Assembly: GCF_007855645.1 (NCBI RefSeq)
Contig: NZ_CP042261.1
Location: 476,501-540,500, forward strand
DNA length: 64,000 bases
Direction: 5' to 3'
Origin: Qingshengfaniella alkalisoli
Lineage (GTDB): Bacteria; Pseudomonadota; Alphaproteobacteria; Rhodobacterales; Rhodobacteraceae
A program made the translations under genes and the position numbers. How positions within the stretch are numbered: position 1 is the stretch's first letter; every line of letters starts with the position of its first letter. The notes beneath the pieces are model-generated. The model made no database searches. It was not told the origin of the DNA and was given only the letters and a program-made list of their open reading frames with translations. This document shows, one piece after another, positions 1 through 8,617 of the stretch.

Positions 1-444
1 GGATACGGTCATGGTAACGAGTATCTGTATTTTTCGGGCCTCAGGGCGGGTGCCCAGCAGGTGAAGCTGACCTTGGCACTGCCTGAAGGTGTCAATGACC
101 AATGGTCCACCATGAACCTGAATTACAAGACGACACCGTTTCAGTATTCGGGCTTCGAGGGCGCGACGCCGGGGCAGTTCCAGTTGAACCCGAATACCAC
201 GCGCGAGACCAGCTACACTATCTCGCTGGGTGATGAATTTTCCGGGGCCCTGTATCTTGCTTTACACTTCAACAACGGCCCGATGACCTATTTCATCGAA
301 GCGCCGGGTAATACCGGGTTCCAGCCCCAGCCTCCGACCACACCGGTTCCCCTTCCTGCCGGCGTCCTGCTTCTGGGCAGTGCGGTTGCTGGTCTGGGCG
401 GCGCAACTGCGCTGAAGCGCTGCAAGTCAAAGCGTAACCAGTAA
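1..444 (+). CDS. VPLPA-CTERM sorting-domain protein, 5' end outside window
   Basis: The reading frame is open from base 1, so the gene begins upstream and only the last 147 codons are seen. The C-terminus carries a short VPLPA motif, a hydrophobic stretch (VPLPAGVLLLGSAVAG) and a basic tail (KRCKSKR). This is the tripartite layout of VPLPA-CTERM proteins, which are thought to be processed by an exosortase (XrtD type) and placed on the cell surface or in exopolysaccharide. The visible ectodomain has no recognised family and looks beta-rich. A GTG at 61 could start translation, but the open frame before it argues against that. A strong terminator follows. No exosortase gene lies in the window. 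Confidence 0.8.
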   Translation, partial: GYGHGNEYLYFSGLRAGAQQVKLTLALPEGVNDQWSTMNLNYKTTPFQYSGFEGATPGQFQLNPNTTRETSYTISLGDEFSGALYLALHFNNGPMTYFIEAPGNTGFQPQPPTTPVPLPAGVLLLGSAVAGLGGATALKRCKSKRNQ

Positions 445-480
445 CCAGTTTTATAATGGAGCATATTCTCTCCTCCCTCA

Positions 481-510
481 TACCCCTGCCTTTGGCGGGG
501 GTATTTTTTT
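481..510 (+). terminator. Rho-independent terminator
   Basis: A 10-bp stem (TACCCCTGCC paired with GGCGGGGGTA, one G-T wobble) with a three-base loop is followed by a run of seven T. It lies 37 bases after the stop of the VPLPA-CTERM gene. Confidence 0.85.
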
Positions 511-690
511 GTTGTCCGCAACAGGGTGCTGATATGATGTGGTCGCGGTTTTGTGTTCTAGTGGCAACTGCGCCACAAATCGGCGAGGCTGGAGCAGGTT
601 TATTTTGATCATATTATCTGGAAGGTTTTTCCTTTCCAAAGCGCTGGTTTGTTAGGTAGATGGTTCTGACTGCTCAGGGAGATGCGCAAA

Positions 691-1698
691 ATGATCAAAA
701 CACCATATTTGTTGTTCTTGGGGGATGCTCCTGATTCATTGGCGGCGAAAGTTGCACAGGGCATCAAGGATTGGCGGCCGGACAACGCGATTGGCCAATT
801 CCGTTTGCCGGGCTGCAAAGCGGATCTGGGTCTGACCGATATGACGCTGGGCGAGGCGCGGGCCGCTGGTGCGGAAACACTGGTTATCGGTGTCGCCAAC
901 CGTGGAGGCGTAATTTCCGCGGCGTGGCTGGATGTGCTGGTCGAGGCACTGGAGAAGGGCTTCGATGTGGCAAGCGGGCTGCATAACCTGCTGCGCGACG
1001 AGCCTCGGCTGGTCGAAGCCGCGCAGCGCACGGGGCGGACCTTGCATGACGTTCGTGTGCCGCCGCCCGGCGTTAAATATCCGATTGCCAATGGCGAGCC
1101 GCGTAAGGGCAAGCGGGTTCTGGCCGTCGGAACCGATTGTTCTGTTGGCAAGATGTATACGGCGCTGGCGCTCGATGCGTCGATGCGGGAGCGTGGCCTA
1201 AAGTCAACCTTTCGCGCGACCGGGCAGACCGGCATTCTGATCACAGGTGAAGGTATACCGCTGGATGCGGTGGTCGCTGACTTCATGGCGGGCTCGGTAG
1301 AATGGCTGACGCCTGACAACGACCCGGACCACTGGGACATCATCGAAGGGCAGGGCAGCCTGTTCCACGTGTCCTACTCTGGTGTGACTATGGCGCTGGT
1401 GCATGGCGGTCAGGCGGATGCGCTGATCCTGTGCGACGAACCGACGCGTGATCACATGCGCGGCTTGCCGGGTTACAAGCTGCCGTCCCTGGAGCAGCTT
1501 CGCGACACGGCGTTGCCCTTGGCACAGGTGGCCAATCCGGATTGCAAGGTGGTCGGCGTTTCGGTGAACACGCAGCATCTGGATGAGCAGGCCGCCGTAG
1601 ATCACTTGAAAGCTGTTGAGGACCGCATGGGTCTGCCAACGGTTGATCCGTTCCGGCAGGGGGCTGACCGTCTGGCTGCGGCGCTTGAGGCGCTTTGA
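691..1698 (+). CDS. dgcN: D-glutamate N-acetyltransferase DgcN (DUF1611)
   Basis: A DUF1611 protein of 335 residues. Members of this family have been shown to N-acetylate D-glutamate as the first step of the DgcN-DgcA pathway in marine bacteria. The N-terminal half is Rossmann-like. The C-terminal half opens with a P-loop-like motif, VGTDCSVGKMYTAL, near residue 147. I chose the ATG at 691 because AGGGAG at 676-681 is well spaced for it but directly abuts the in-frame ATG at 682. The stop codon overlaps the dgcA start (TGATG), which indicates translational coupling. The pairing with dgcA supports the functional call; the family alone would leave it as 'unknown'. Confidence 0.87.
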   Translation: MIKTPYLLFLGDAPDSLAAKVAQGIKDWRPDNAIGQFRLPGCKADLGLTDMTLGEARAAGAETLVIGVANRGGVISAAWLDVLVEALEKGFDVASGLHNLLRDEPRLVEAAQRTGRTLHDVRVPPPGVKYPIANGEPRKGKRVLAVGTDCSVGKMYTALALDASMRERGLKSTFRATGQTGILITGEGIPLDAVVADFMAGSVEWLTPDNDPDHWDIIEGQGSLFHVSYSGVTMALVHGGQADALILCDEPTRDHMRGLPGYKLPSLEQLRDTALPLAQVANPDCKVVGVSVNTQHLDEQAAVDHLKAVEDRMGLPTVDPFRQGADRLAAALEAL

Positions 1699-2663
1699 TG
1701 CGCGTCGAGGTCAGGAAAGAGAGCTTCCGGCTGGCGGAGGTGTTCACCATCTCGCGCGGCTCCAAGACCAGCGCGGACGTGGTGACGGTGTCCATAGAGG
1801 ACGGGGGCGTGATCGGCTGGGGTGAATGTGTGCCCTATGCGCGCTATGACGAGACGCTCGATTCCGTTGCGAATCAGATCCGTGGCTTGCCCGAGCGGTT
1901 TGATCGCCAAATGTTGCAGGGGCTTTTGCAGTCCGGGGCAGCGCGGAACGCGGTGGATTGCGCGTTGTGGGATCTGGAGGCGAAAAAGGCTGGCAAGCCT
2001 GTCTGGGAATTGGCCGGTTTGTCCCCGCCGGGACCGGAAATTACCGCTTTCACATTGTCGCTGGATACGCCCGAAAAGATGCGTGCGGCAGCGGCGAAAC
2101 ACGCGCATCGGCCACTTCTGAAGATCAAGCTGGGGACGCCGGATGACATGGTTCGGCTGGAGGCTGTCCGCGCCGGGGCGCCAGAGCCGGCCATCATCGT
2201 GGATGCGAATGAGGGCTGGAATGCCAAGGTTTATCAGGACCTTGCGCCGCATCTGGTGCGCCTTGGCGTCAAGCTGGTGGAGCAGCCATTGCCCGCAGGC
2301 GATGACGATGCGTTGATCGGCATGGACCGGCCTGTGCCGGTCTGTGCGGATGAAAGCTGCCATGACCGGGCGTCGCTTTCAAAGCTCAAGGGCAAGTATG
2401 ATGTGATTAACATCAAGCTCGACAAAACCGGGGGGCTGACCGAGGCGATTGCCTTGAGAGATCAAGCAGTTGAGCAGGGATTCGAGATCATGGTCGGCTG
2501 CATGGTGGGCACGTCTCTGGCCATGGCACCGGCGCTTCTGGTGGCACAAGGGGCGATGGTGACGGATCTTGATGGGCCGCTTTTGCTGGCCGAAGACCGC
2601 GAAACTCCGCTTCTGTTCGACACGCAGGGCGTGCATCCGGCTGACCCCGCTTTGTGGGGGTGA
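1698..2663 (+). CDS. dgcA: N-acetyl-D-glutamate racemase DgcA (enolase superfamily)
   Basis: A mandelate racemase/muconate lactonising subfamily protein of 321 residues, similar to dipeptide epimerases. Catalytic and metal-binding features are visible: the KIK pair at 142-144, D169 (VDAN), E195 (VEQP), D218 (ADES) and K240 (NIKLDKTGG). In the DgcN-DgcA pathway this enzyme interconverts N-acetyl-D-Glu and N-acetyl-L-Glu, and ArgJ can then release L-Glu. Automated annotation often names such proteins L-Ala-D/L-Glu epimerase. The adjacent, overlapping dgcN favours the DgcA role. The ATG at 1698 overlaps the dgcN stop, and a TTG one codon earlier is less likely. Confidence 0.85.
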   Translation: MRVEVRKESFRLAEVFTISRGSKTSADVVTVSIEDGGVIGWGECVPYARYDETLDSVANQIRGLPERFDRQMLQGLLQSGAARNAVDCALWDLEAKKAGKPVWELAGLSPPGPEITAFTLSLDTPEKMRAAAAKHAHRPLLKIKLGTPDDMVRLEAVRAGAPEPAIIVDANEGWNAKVYQDLAPHLVRLGVKLVEQPLPAGDDDALIGMDRPVPVCADESCHDRASLSKLKGKYDVINIKLDKTGGLTEAIALRDQAVEQGFEIMVGCMVGTSLAMAPALLVAQGAMVTDLDGPLLLAEDRETPLLFDTQGVHPADPALWG

Positions 2664-2670
2664 TCCCTGT

Positions 2671-2712
2671 GCACCGCGCGTACACCGGCCGTACACTGGC
2701 TGCGCGCGGTGC
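2671..2712. repeat. Inverted repeat enclosing a tandem GTACAC repeat upstream of the antitoxin gene
   Basis: Perfect 10-bp arms (GCACCGCGCG at 2671-2680, CGCGCGGTGC at 2703-2712) flank a 22-base loop. Across the loop are two 11-base direct copies, GTACACCGGCC and GTACACTGGCT. The element begins 7 bases after dgcA and lies 59 bases before the BrnA-like gene. It could be an autoregulatory operator for a ribbon-helix-helix antitoxin or a weak terminator; it has no T-run. Confidence 0.5.
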
Positions 2713-2771
2713 TGTAAGCGGGCGGTAACCTGTACGCGGCAGACTGGCCAGCAGATACACAGGAGACCGCC

Positions 2772-3185
2772 ATGCCATCCGCGACGCCGCCCGCCCATCG
2801 ACTGCCGATCCGGCATGGCCGGTCCCGCGCCGCGCGCAACGCGATGGAACGGTTGATCATCGACGCCTATACCGAGGAGGTCACGCGCGGCGATGGCAGC
2901 TATGATCTGCGTGACGTGATCCCGGAGGCCTGGGACCGGCTGGAGCGCGACGTTGATCTGCCCGAAGCCAAGACGCGGGTGACGATCCGGTTGGATCAGT
3001 CGGTCGCGAAGTTCTTCCGTGCCCATGGTCCGGGCTACCAGGCACTGATCAACCGTGTGCTTGCAACCTACGCCCATATGAAGATCGCCGAAGTGGAGCT
3101 GGGCGAGCGGCGGGTGGAGGCGTACCTGCGAGCAGCACGGAACGATCTCTTACGGGGTAGTAATGGGATTGGAGAAGGGGGGTAG
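2772..3185 (+). CDS. BrnA-family antitoxin-like protein (orphan)
   Basis: A 137-residue protein whose middle matches the BrnA/DUF4415 pattern: TRVTIRLDQSVAKFF, then GPGYQALINRVLATYA at about residues 75-107. BrnA proteins are DNA-binding ribbon-helix-helix antitoxins that neutralise the BrnT RNase and repress their own operon. No brnT-like gene lies on either side, because dgcA is upstream and a surface-protein gene is on the opposite strand downstream. The basic N-terminal extension of about 65 residues is longer than usual for the family. It may act as a stand-alone regulator. A good Shine-Dalgarno (AGGAG) precedes the ATG. Confidence 0.72.
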   Translation: MPSATPPAHRLPIRHGRSRAARNAMERLIIDAYTEEVTRGDGSYDLRDVIPEAWDRLERDVDLPEAKTRVTIRLDQSVAKFFRAHGPGYQALINRVLATYAHMKIAEVELGERRVEAYLRAARNDLLRGSNGIGEGG

Positions 3186-3368
3186 ATATGGACGGTTTGC
3201 CGTGTGTATCTGCCGCAGTGTTAAGCTGCCCGAATTCTTCGGCGCATGCGGCGTGACGTAACAGATTAGAGCCCTTAACTCTCGGCAACGGCACCACATA
3301 TCATGCAGTGCCGTTTCAAAGCAGAGATCCTCTTGAGTACGACCAAGACCGCGGGACCGTGTGTCCCT

Positions 3369-4025
3369 TTATGCTTTCCGAGATTTGCGAACCAAGCTGA
3401 ATGCTGCCAACCCGCCAACCAGCAACGGGAAGCCTGCAGGGATTGGAACAGGTGTGGGTGGCTCACCCAAGGGCGGGATAAGGTCTGCTTTGATGCTTCC
3501 TTCAGGATTCGTTGTGGATTGTGCCCGCGCTGCGAATTGCGAGAACGGGTTCATGTCCAGAGAGCCTGGAGCAGTGAGGTCGAAAACGACGGTCTTCACG
3601 TAATTGTCCCCGCCGCCACCCTGCTGTCCAATGCGAAGGATGTAGTCAAAGCTGCTGGCGCTACCAGATCCGTTGAAATTGCATCCCGCTCCGCAATCGG
3701 ATTGGCTGCCGGTGTTATCGCCGAAAAGCGCAAGACTTGGTGAGATCGGCGTATCGTCTGCTCTGGTGGCGCTTACCAGCGAGAAATCCGTCTGCGCCAG
3801 CGATATCCCAGAATAGTTGAAGCCGAGTGCCAAGAAATCTGCCGTTCCCACGGTGGTGGACATGCTAAACCGATATGTTCCCGGAGAGGCGTCGTCATCA
3901 ACAATAAGTTGCAACTTTGGTGTTGTATGGGTGTTTGAGTAGGTCACCGTTGCGGCGCTCGCAGACGCTGCCGCCCACGATGCTGCTAACGACAAGGCTG
4001 CTATGGTTTTGAGCTTGGATTCCAT
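3369..4025 (-). CDS. VPLPA-CTERM sorting-domain surface protein
   Basis: A 218-residue secreted protein. It has an N-terminal signal peptide (about residues 1-25, ending ASASA), a beta-rich middle rich in Ser, Thr and Gly, a cysteine pair (CGAGC), and a C-terminal VPIPAGFPLLVGG segment followed by a basic tail (RKSRKA). This is the exosortase-sorted PEP-CTERM/VPLPA-CTERM layout. The start at 4025 is preferred over one nine codons upstream because AGGGAG is correctly spaced and the signal peptide then begins properly. It is the second such protein in the first 4 kb. No enzymatic domain is recognised. Confidence 0.85.
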   Translation of the reverse strand: MESKLKTIAALSLAASWAAASASAATVTYSNTHTTPKLQLIVDDDASPGTYRFSMSTTVGTADFLALGFNYSGISLAQTDFSLVSATRADDTPISPSLALFGDNTGSQSDCGAGCNFNGSGSASSFDYILRIGQQGGGGDNYVKTVVFDLTAPGSLDMNPFSQFAARAQSTTNPEGSIKADLIPPLGEPPTPVPIPAGFPLLVGGLAAFSLVRKSRKA

Positions 4026-4355
4026 ACGGAATCTCCCTGTAACAATATACAATTAAAGAACTTTTGCTTTTACGGTAGCGGCAGAGTAAAGAAATACCAC
4101 ATCTGCCTGATTATCAGCATACTCTGACGGGGGGGTAACATCAATATTTAGTTGTCATAATCAGGGAATGTGCTCTGATCTCGGATCGCGCTCGAATAGG
4201 CGGTTGACGACTGAATGTAGGGAACTTTCTGCCTTTGTGTAGCATAGATTTTGCGTGGTTGCGGGGGCTGTCCAGAGTGCGGCGAGTGGCTTGCATAGAC
4301 GCCACCCCCGGCATCCGCTACAGCTTGCCTCGCGCAGCACCTAAGGGAGATATCC
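4026..4355. other. Divergent intergenic region between a VPLPA-CTERM gene and dat
   Basis: About 330 bases, AT-richer than its surroundings near 4040-4160, with a G-run (GGGGGGG) at 4129-4135. It must hold the promoters of both divergent genes. I see no convincing paired -35/-10, no known operator and no credible small gene. A TTGACG at 4203 has no matching -10. Confidence 0.5.
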
Positions 4356-5207
4356 ATGAGTCGCACAGTCTATGTCAACGGGTCCTACTTGCCGGAAGAG
4401 GAAGCCACCGTATCCGTGTTCGATCGAGGGTTCCTGTTCGCGGATGGGGTGTACGAGGTGACGTCGGTGCTCGACGGGCAACTCATCGACTTTGACGGGC
4501 ATGCGAAGCGGCTGGAGCGGTCATTGGGCGAACTGGACATGGACAGCCCCGTGTCGATGGACGAGCTGCGCGATATCCACCGCGAACTGGTGCGGCGCAA
4601 TGATCTGCGAGAAGGCGGGGTGTATCTGCAGATCACGCGCGGGGCGGCGGATCGCGATTTCCTGTTCCCCGAAGGTGCGGAGCCGACCATCGTGCTGTTC
4701 ACGCAGGCGATGAACCTGACGAATTCCCCCAAGGCGGAGAAGGGTCTGAAAGTCATTTCCATCCCCGATATCCGCTGGGGCCGCCGCGACATCAAGACGG
4801 TTCAGCTTCTGGCGCCTTCGCTGGGCAAGATGGAGGCCAAGAAGGCCGGGTGCGACGATGCGTGGATGATCGAGGACGGGTTCGTGACCGAGGGGACATC
4901 GAACAATGCCTATATCGTGAAGGGTGGCACGATCATCACCCGTGATCTGAGCAACGCGATCCTGCACGGGATCACCCGCGCGGCCGTGCTGCGGTTTGCG
5001 CGTGAGGCGCAGATGAAGGTCGAAGAGCGGTCGTTCACCATTGACGAGGCCAAGGATGCGGATGAGGCGTTCATCACCTCTGCCACGACCTTCGTGACGC
5101 CCGTGGTTGAGATCGACGGGCAACAGATCGGCGAGGGTGTACCGGGGACGGTAGCCAAGCGCCTGCGTGAAATTTACCTTGAGGAAAGTCGTAAGCTCGC
5201 AGACTGA
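4356..5207 (+). CDS. dat: D-amino-acid transaminase (class IV PLP aminotransferase)
   Basis: 283 residues, the usual length for D-alanine aminotransferases. The N-terminal motif (SVFDRGFLFADGVYEV, residues 20-35) and the PLP lysine K147 in RRDIKTVQLLAPSL identify fold-type IV. E179 in VTEGTSNNAY is the conserved base-binding glutamate. The enzyme would convert D-Ala plus 2-oxoglutarate to pyruvate plus D-Glu, acting in the cytoplasm. Discrimination from branched-chain transaminase rests on the SVFDRGFLFADGVYE context and the lack of the BCAT insertions. The location close to dgcN-dgcA, which degrade D-Glu, supports a D-amino-acid role. AGGGAG precedes the ATG. Confidence 0.87.
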   Translation: MSRTVYVNGSYLPEEEATVSVFDRGFLFADGVYEVTSVLDGQLIDFDGHAKRLERSLGELDMDSPVSMDELRDIHRELVRRNDLREGGVYLQITRGAADRDFLFPEGAEPTIVLFTQAMNLTNSPKAEKGLKVISIPDIRWGRRDIKTVQLLAPSLGKMEAKKAGCDDAWMIEDGFVTEGTSNNAYIVKGGTIITRDLSNAILHGITRAAVLRFAREAQMKVEERSFTIDEAKDADEAFITSATTFVTPVVEIDGQQIGEGVPGTVAKRLREIYLEESRKLAD

Positions 5208-5219
5208 CCGGAGAATCTT

Positions 5220-6353
5220 ATGCGTCCCATCCCGAAGGCACTGACAATCGTTTCGCGTGTTCTGATCCTCGGGGTGGCCATCTTGTTGCCCGTGGCTGCG
5301 ATTGCGCAAGAGCACGGCTGGAAAGATTTGCTCATAGACGAGCAGGACGGGCATCTGGATATGTCCAACCTGCTTGCGCGCGGCGGTTTCATCCCGATGC
5401 CGATCATTATTACCGAGCCAGCCGTTGATGGCGGGTTCGGATTGTCGGCCTATTTCGTGGGCAACCCGGAGCCGGGCAGCGGTCTGCCGCCCACGCGGAC
5501 CATCGCGGGCGGGGCCGTAACCGGGAATGGATCGTCGGGCGGCGGGTTCATGCGCTCGGGCGCGCTGGGCGGTGGAAAGTTCCTTTACAGTTTCGCGGCG
5601 GGCGCTGGCTTGTCGGTGATGGATTTCTACCCTGGCAATCGTGACTTCGCGCTGACCTATAACAACGACATTCGGTTCGTTGCGCTGCGCGCCCGATACA
5701 AATTCGGGGATAGCGGGTTTTCTGCGGGGCCGTCCTTTCGGTATCGCAGCAATGACGTGCGGGCGGATGCGGGCGACAGGTTTCCGGGTATCGAGGATGT
5801 GCTGGGACGCGAGATCGTGTTGCCTTCGCTTGGGCTTGAGGCGCATTTCGACAATCGCGACAATCCGATCACGCCGACCGACGGCTTCAACGTCGTGGCG
5901 GAGGCGCAAAGCTATGACGGTGCTTGGGGCAGTGACCGCGATTTTTCCAGCGCCTCCTTGTTTGGCGCGTGGTTTGGCACGCAGGCTGATTGGACGCTGG
6001 GGATCATGGGGAACGCGGCGGTCACCTCGGGTGATGCGCCATTCTTCATGGAGCCGGATATCAATATCCGGGGGCTGGCGCGGAACCGCTATCGTGGCGA
6101 GCGGGCACTTTCGACAGAGTTGGAAATCCGCAAGCAGGTAACGCCACGCTGGGCGGTTCTGGGCTTTGCGGGTTATGGCGAGACATTCGGCGGTGGCGAT
6201 TCCGACAGTGATGCGAAGACCTATGGCGGCGGTGTGCGTTATCGGATCGCGCGGAAAATCGGGCTGGATGTCGGGCTGGATTATGCCCGCGGGCCGGAAC
6301 AGGATGTGTTCTACATCCAGTTCGGCCATGCTTGGGGGCGCCAGATGGACTGA
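5220..6353 (+). CDS. Outer-membrane Omp85/BamA-type beta-barrel protein without POTRA domains
   Basis: 377 residues. There is an N-terminal signal peptide (residues 1-29, ending AIAQ), then about 350 residues of alternating amphipathic strands. The segment INIRGLARNRYRGERAL and the following ELEIRKQVTPRWAVLGFAGYG resemble the C-terminal barrel of surface antigen D15/BamA proteins, where an RGxxxxRYRG loop is diagnostic. No POTRA repeats precede the barrel, so it is unlikely to be BamA or TamA. The gene begins 12 bases after dat and is probably cotranscribed. Its substrate or partner is unknown. Confidence 0.75.
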   Translation: MRPIPKALTIVSRVLILGVAILLPVAAIAQEHGWKDLLIDEQDGHLDMSNLLARGGFIPMPIIITEPAVDGGFGLSAYFVGNPEPGSGLPPTRTIAGGAVTGNGSSGGGFMRSGALGGGKFLYSFAAGAGLSVMDFYPGNRDFALTYNNDIRFVALRARYKFGDSGFSAGPSFRYRSNDVRADAGDRFPGIEDVLGREIVLPSLGLEAHFDNRDNPITPTDGFNVVAEAQSYDGAWGSDRDFSSASLFGAWFGTQADWTLGIMGNAAVTSGDAPFFMEPDINIRGLARNRYRGERALSTELEIRKQVTPRWAVLGFAGYGETFGGGDSDSDAKTYGGGVRYRIARKIGLDVGLDYARGPEQDVFYIQFGHAWGRQMD

Positions 6354-6365
6354 CGCCGGGGCGCG

Positions 6366-6653
6366 TCAGTGGTTTTCTGCGAACTTGGCCTTCGCGTCGG
6401 AGTTGGCTTCGGTCTGGTACTTGTCGCGCCAGTCGTCATAGGGCATGCCATAGACGATTTCGCGGGCCTGTGCCTTGTCCATGTCGATGCCTGTCTCTTT
6501 GGCGGCTTCCTGATACCAGCGGCTGAGGCAATTGCGGCAGAAGCCTGCGAGGTTCATCATGTCGATGTTTTGCACATCTGTCCGTTCGCGCAGATGATCG
6601 CGCAGGGCGCGGAAGGCGGCGGCTTCAAGTTCGGTACGGGTTTGGTCGTCCAT
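6366..6653 (-). CDS. DUF1244 family protein
   Basis: A 95-residue, all-helical looking protein with the family hallmarks GFCRNCLSRWY (near residue 37) and REIVYGMPYDDWRDKYQ. The two cysteines (CRNC) could bind a metal or a disulphide partner, but the family function is unknown. The start at 6653 is chosen because AAGGAG sits correctly upstream; in-frame codons farther upstream are not part of the conserved protein. It is convergent with the barrel gene, with only 12 bases between them. Confidence 0.85.
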   Translation of the reverse strand: MDDQTRTELEAAAFRALRDHLRERTDVQNIDMMNLAGFCRNCLSRWYQEAAKETGIDMDKAQAREIVYGMPYDDWRDKYQTEANSDAKAKFAENH

Positions 6654-6842
6654 GGGTATCTCCTTTGCGGCCATTAAAGTTTGCTTGGTGGCGATCTGCA
6701 ACAGGGGACGTCATTCGGCAGTTTGTCATTCCGGCGTCACCTGTTTTACGCTAGGCAAAAGGTCAGACGATTGGCGCAGTTGTGTCTGGTGCCAAAATCG
6801 TACATATCGCGGATGATACCGCTAACATTCCGGGGGAGACCG

Positions 6843-8288
6843 ATGAAGCGCAGCCGAAATACCAAGATCGTGGCCACTTTAGGGCCGGCCTCGAATGATT
6901 ACGAGACGATCCGCGCGCTGGCCGAAGCCGGGGCGGATGTCTTCCGGTTGAACATGAGCCATGGCAGTCATGACGAAATCCGCGAACGTCACAAGATCAT
7001 CCGCCAGGTGGAGCGGGACCTGGGCTCGCCCATTGCGATCCTAGCGGATTTGCAGGGGCCGAAGCTGCGGTGTGGCGAATTCAAGGACGGTCCGCTGGAA
7101 TTGCAAGACGGGCAGGATTTCCGTTTTGACCTGGATGATACGCCGGGTGACGCGACGCGCGTGCAACTGCCCCACAAGGAAATTTTCGCGGCGCTTGAGC
7201 CAGGGTCCAGCTTGCTGGTGAATGACGGCAAGATCCGCATGAAGGTCAAGGAATGCGGGTCCGATTACGCGCTGTGCACCGTGATGGCGGGGGGCGAGAT
7301 TTCCAACCGCAAGGGCGTGAACGTGCCTGATGCGGTACTGCCGCTGGCCGCGCTGTCGAAGAAAGACCGTAATGACCTGGAATTTGTCTGCACATTGGGT
7401 GTGGATTGGCTGGCGCTGTCCTTCGTCCAGCGCCCCGACGATGTACGCGAGGCGCGTGATCTGGCCGATGGGCGCGCCGCGATCCTGTCGAAGATCGAAA
7501 AGCCTGCTGCGGTTGCTGCATTTAACGAAATTCTGGCCGTATCCGACGGGATCATGGTGGCGCGGGGCGATCTTGGCGTTGAATTGCCGGTGCAGAACGT
7601 GCCGCCCATCCAGAAGCGTCTGATCCGCCTGTGTCGCCGTGCGGCCAAGCCGGTGATCGTGGCGACGCAGATGCTGGAAAGCATGATCGAAAGTCCGATG
7701 CCCACGCGTGCGGAAGTGTCCGACGTCGCGACCGCCATTTACGAGGGCGCGGATGCGGTGATGCTGTCGGCGGAATCGGCAGCGGGCAGCTATCCGGTCG
7801 AGGCTGTCACGACGATGAACAACGTGGCCTACGAGGTGGAAAGCGATCCCACCTATCGCGAAGTCATCGAAGCCAGCCGTGTGGTGCCGCGCGAAACCAT
7901 CGCTGACGGGATCGTGTCTGCGGCGCGTGAACTGGCCGAGACGATCGACGTGAAAGCGATCTGTTGCTTCACCCACTCGGGCACGACGGCGACGCTGGTG
8001 TCGCGCGAACGGCCGCGCGTGCCGATCATCGCGCTGACGCCATTTACGGGCACGGCGCGGCGGCTGAGCCTGTACTGGGGCATCAATTGTAATGTCACGG
8101 CTGAGGTCGCGCGCTTCAAGATGGCCGTTGTCAACGCGGCGCGTGCGGCACGGGACATGGAACTGGCGGAAGAGGGCGATCAGATTGTCGTCACCGCCGG
8201 TATCCCGTTCAACCAACCCGGCACGACAAACATCTTGCGGGTTGCGCCCTGCGAGGAACGGCTGATTTTCTCGACCGATCCTGAATAA
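6843..8288 (+). CDS. pyk: Pyruvate kinase
   Basis: 481 residues. It catalyses the last step of glycolysis, phosphoenolpyruvate plus ADP to pyruvate plus ATP. The N-terminus reads [12 protein letters not shown], followed by [19 protein letters not shown], the catalytic-lysine block ([11 protein letters not shown]), [13 protein letters not shown] and ATQMLESM are all present in family order. The B domain spans about residues 68-165 and the C-terminal allosteric domain about 340-481. The ATG at 6843 starts at the conserved N-terminus. It is separated from rpmI by about 115 bases and could have its own transcript. Confidence 0.97.
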   Translation: MKRSRNTKIVATLGPASNDYETIRALAEAGADVFRLNMSHGSHDEIRERHKIIRQVERDLGSPIAILADLQGPKLRCGEFKDGPLELQDGQDFRFDLDDTPGDATRVQLPHKEIFAALEPGSSLLVNDGKIRMKVKECGSDYALCTVMAGGEISNRKGVNVPDAVLPLAALSKKDRNDLEFVCTLGVDWLALSFVQRPDDVREARDLADGRAAILSKIEKPAAVAAFNEILAVSDGIMVARGDLGVELPVQNVPPIQKRLIRLCRRAAKPVIVATQMLESMIESPMPTRAEVSDVATAIYEGADAVMLSAESAAGSYPVEAVTTMNNVAYEVESDPTYREVIEASRVVPRETIADGIVSAARELAETIDVKAICCFTHSGTTATLVSRERPRVPIIALTPFTGTARRLSLYWGINCNVTAEVARFKMAVVNAARAARDMELAEEGDQIVVTAGIPFNQPGTTNILRVAPCEERLIFSTDPE

Positions 8289-8404
8289 CAGGTTTTTGCT
8301 TGAAACCCCGGGAGGTCGCGCGTATATGCGCGGCTTCTACCCGCGTGGCCGGTTTGAGAGGCATGCCGAGTCGCGCGTTCACCGCCCATCAAGAGGAGCC
8401 GGAA

Positions 8405-8605
8405 ATGCCCAAGATGAAGACCAAGTCGAGCGCCAAGAAGCGCTTCAAGGTAACGGCGTCGGGCCGTGTCGTTGCTGGCCAGGCAGGCAAGCGCCACGGC
8501 ATGATCAAACGCACCAAGAAATTCATCCGCGACGCCCGTGGCACGACCACGCTGTCGAAGCCTGACGAGAAAATCGTCAAGCAGTACATGCCGTATTCGC
8601 GCTAA
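8405..8605 (+). CDS. rpmI: 50S ribosomal protein bL35
   Basis: 66 residues, highly basic, with [17 protein letters not shown] at the start and the usual [16 protein letters not shown] core. It is part of the large ribosomal subunit. AGAGGAG precedes the ATG. rplT follows after 12 bases, the universal rpmI-rplT pairing. infC is not adjacent, which is common in Rhodobacterales. Confidence 0.98.
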   Translation: MPKMKTKSSAKKRFKVTASGRVVAGQAGKRHGMIKRTKKFIRDARGTTTLSKPDEKIVKQYMPYSR

Positions 8606-8617
8606 GGAGGTCCTGAC

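Noticed and set aside
4203-4232. Sigma-70 promoter for dat starting at TTGACG.
   Set aside because: The sequence 17 bases downstream (TTCTGC) is not a credible -10 element.
4521-6329. A minus-strand open frame of 602 codons opposite dat and the barrel gene.
   Set aside because: Both plus-strand genes are clear and in tight succession. The antisense product is Arg- and His-rich and has no recognisable domain.
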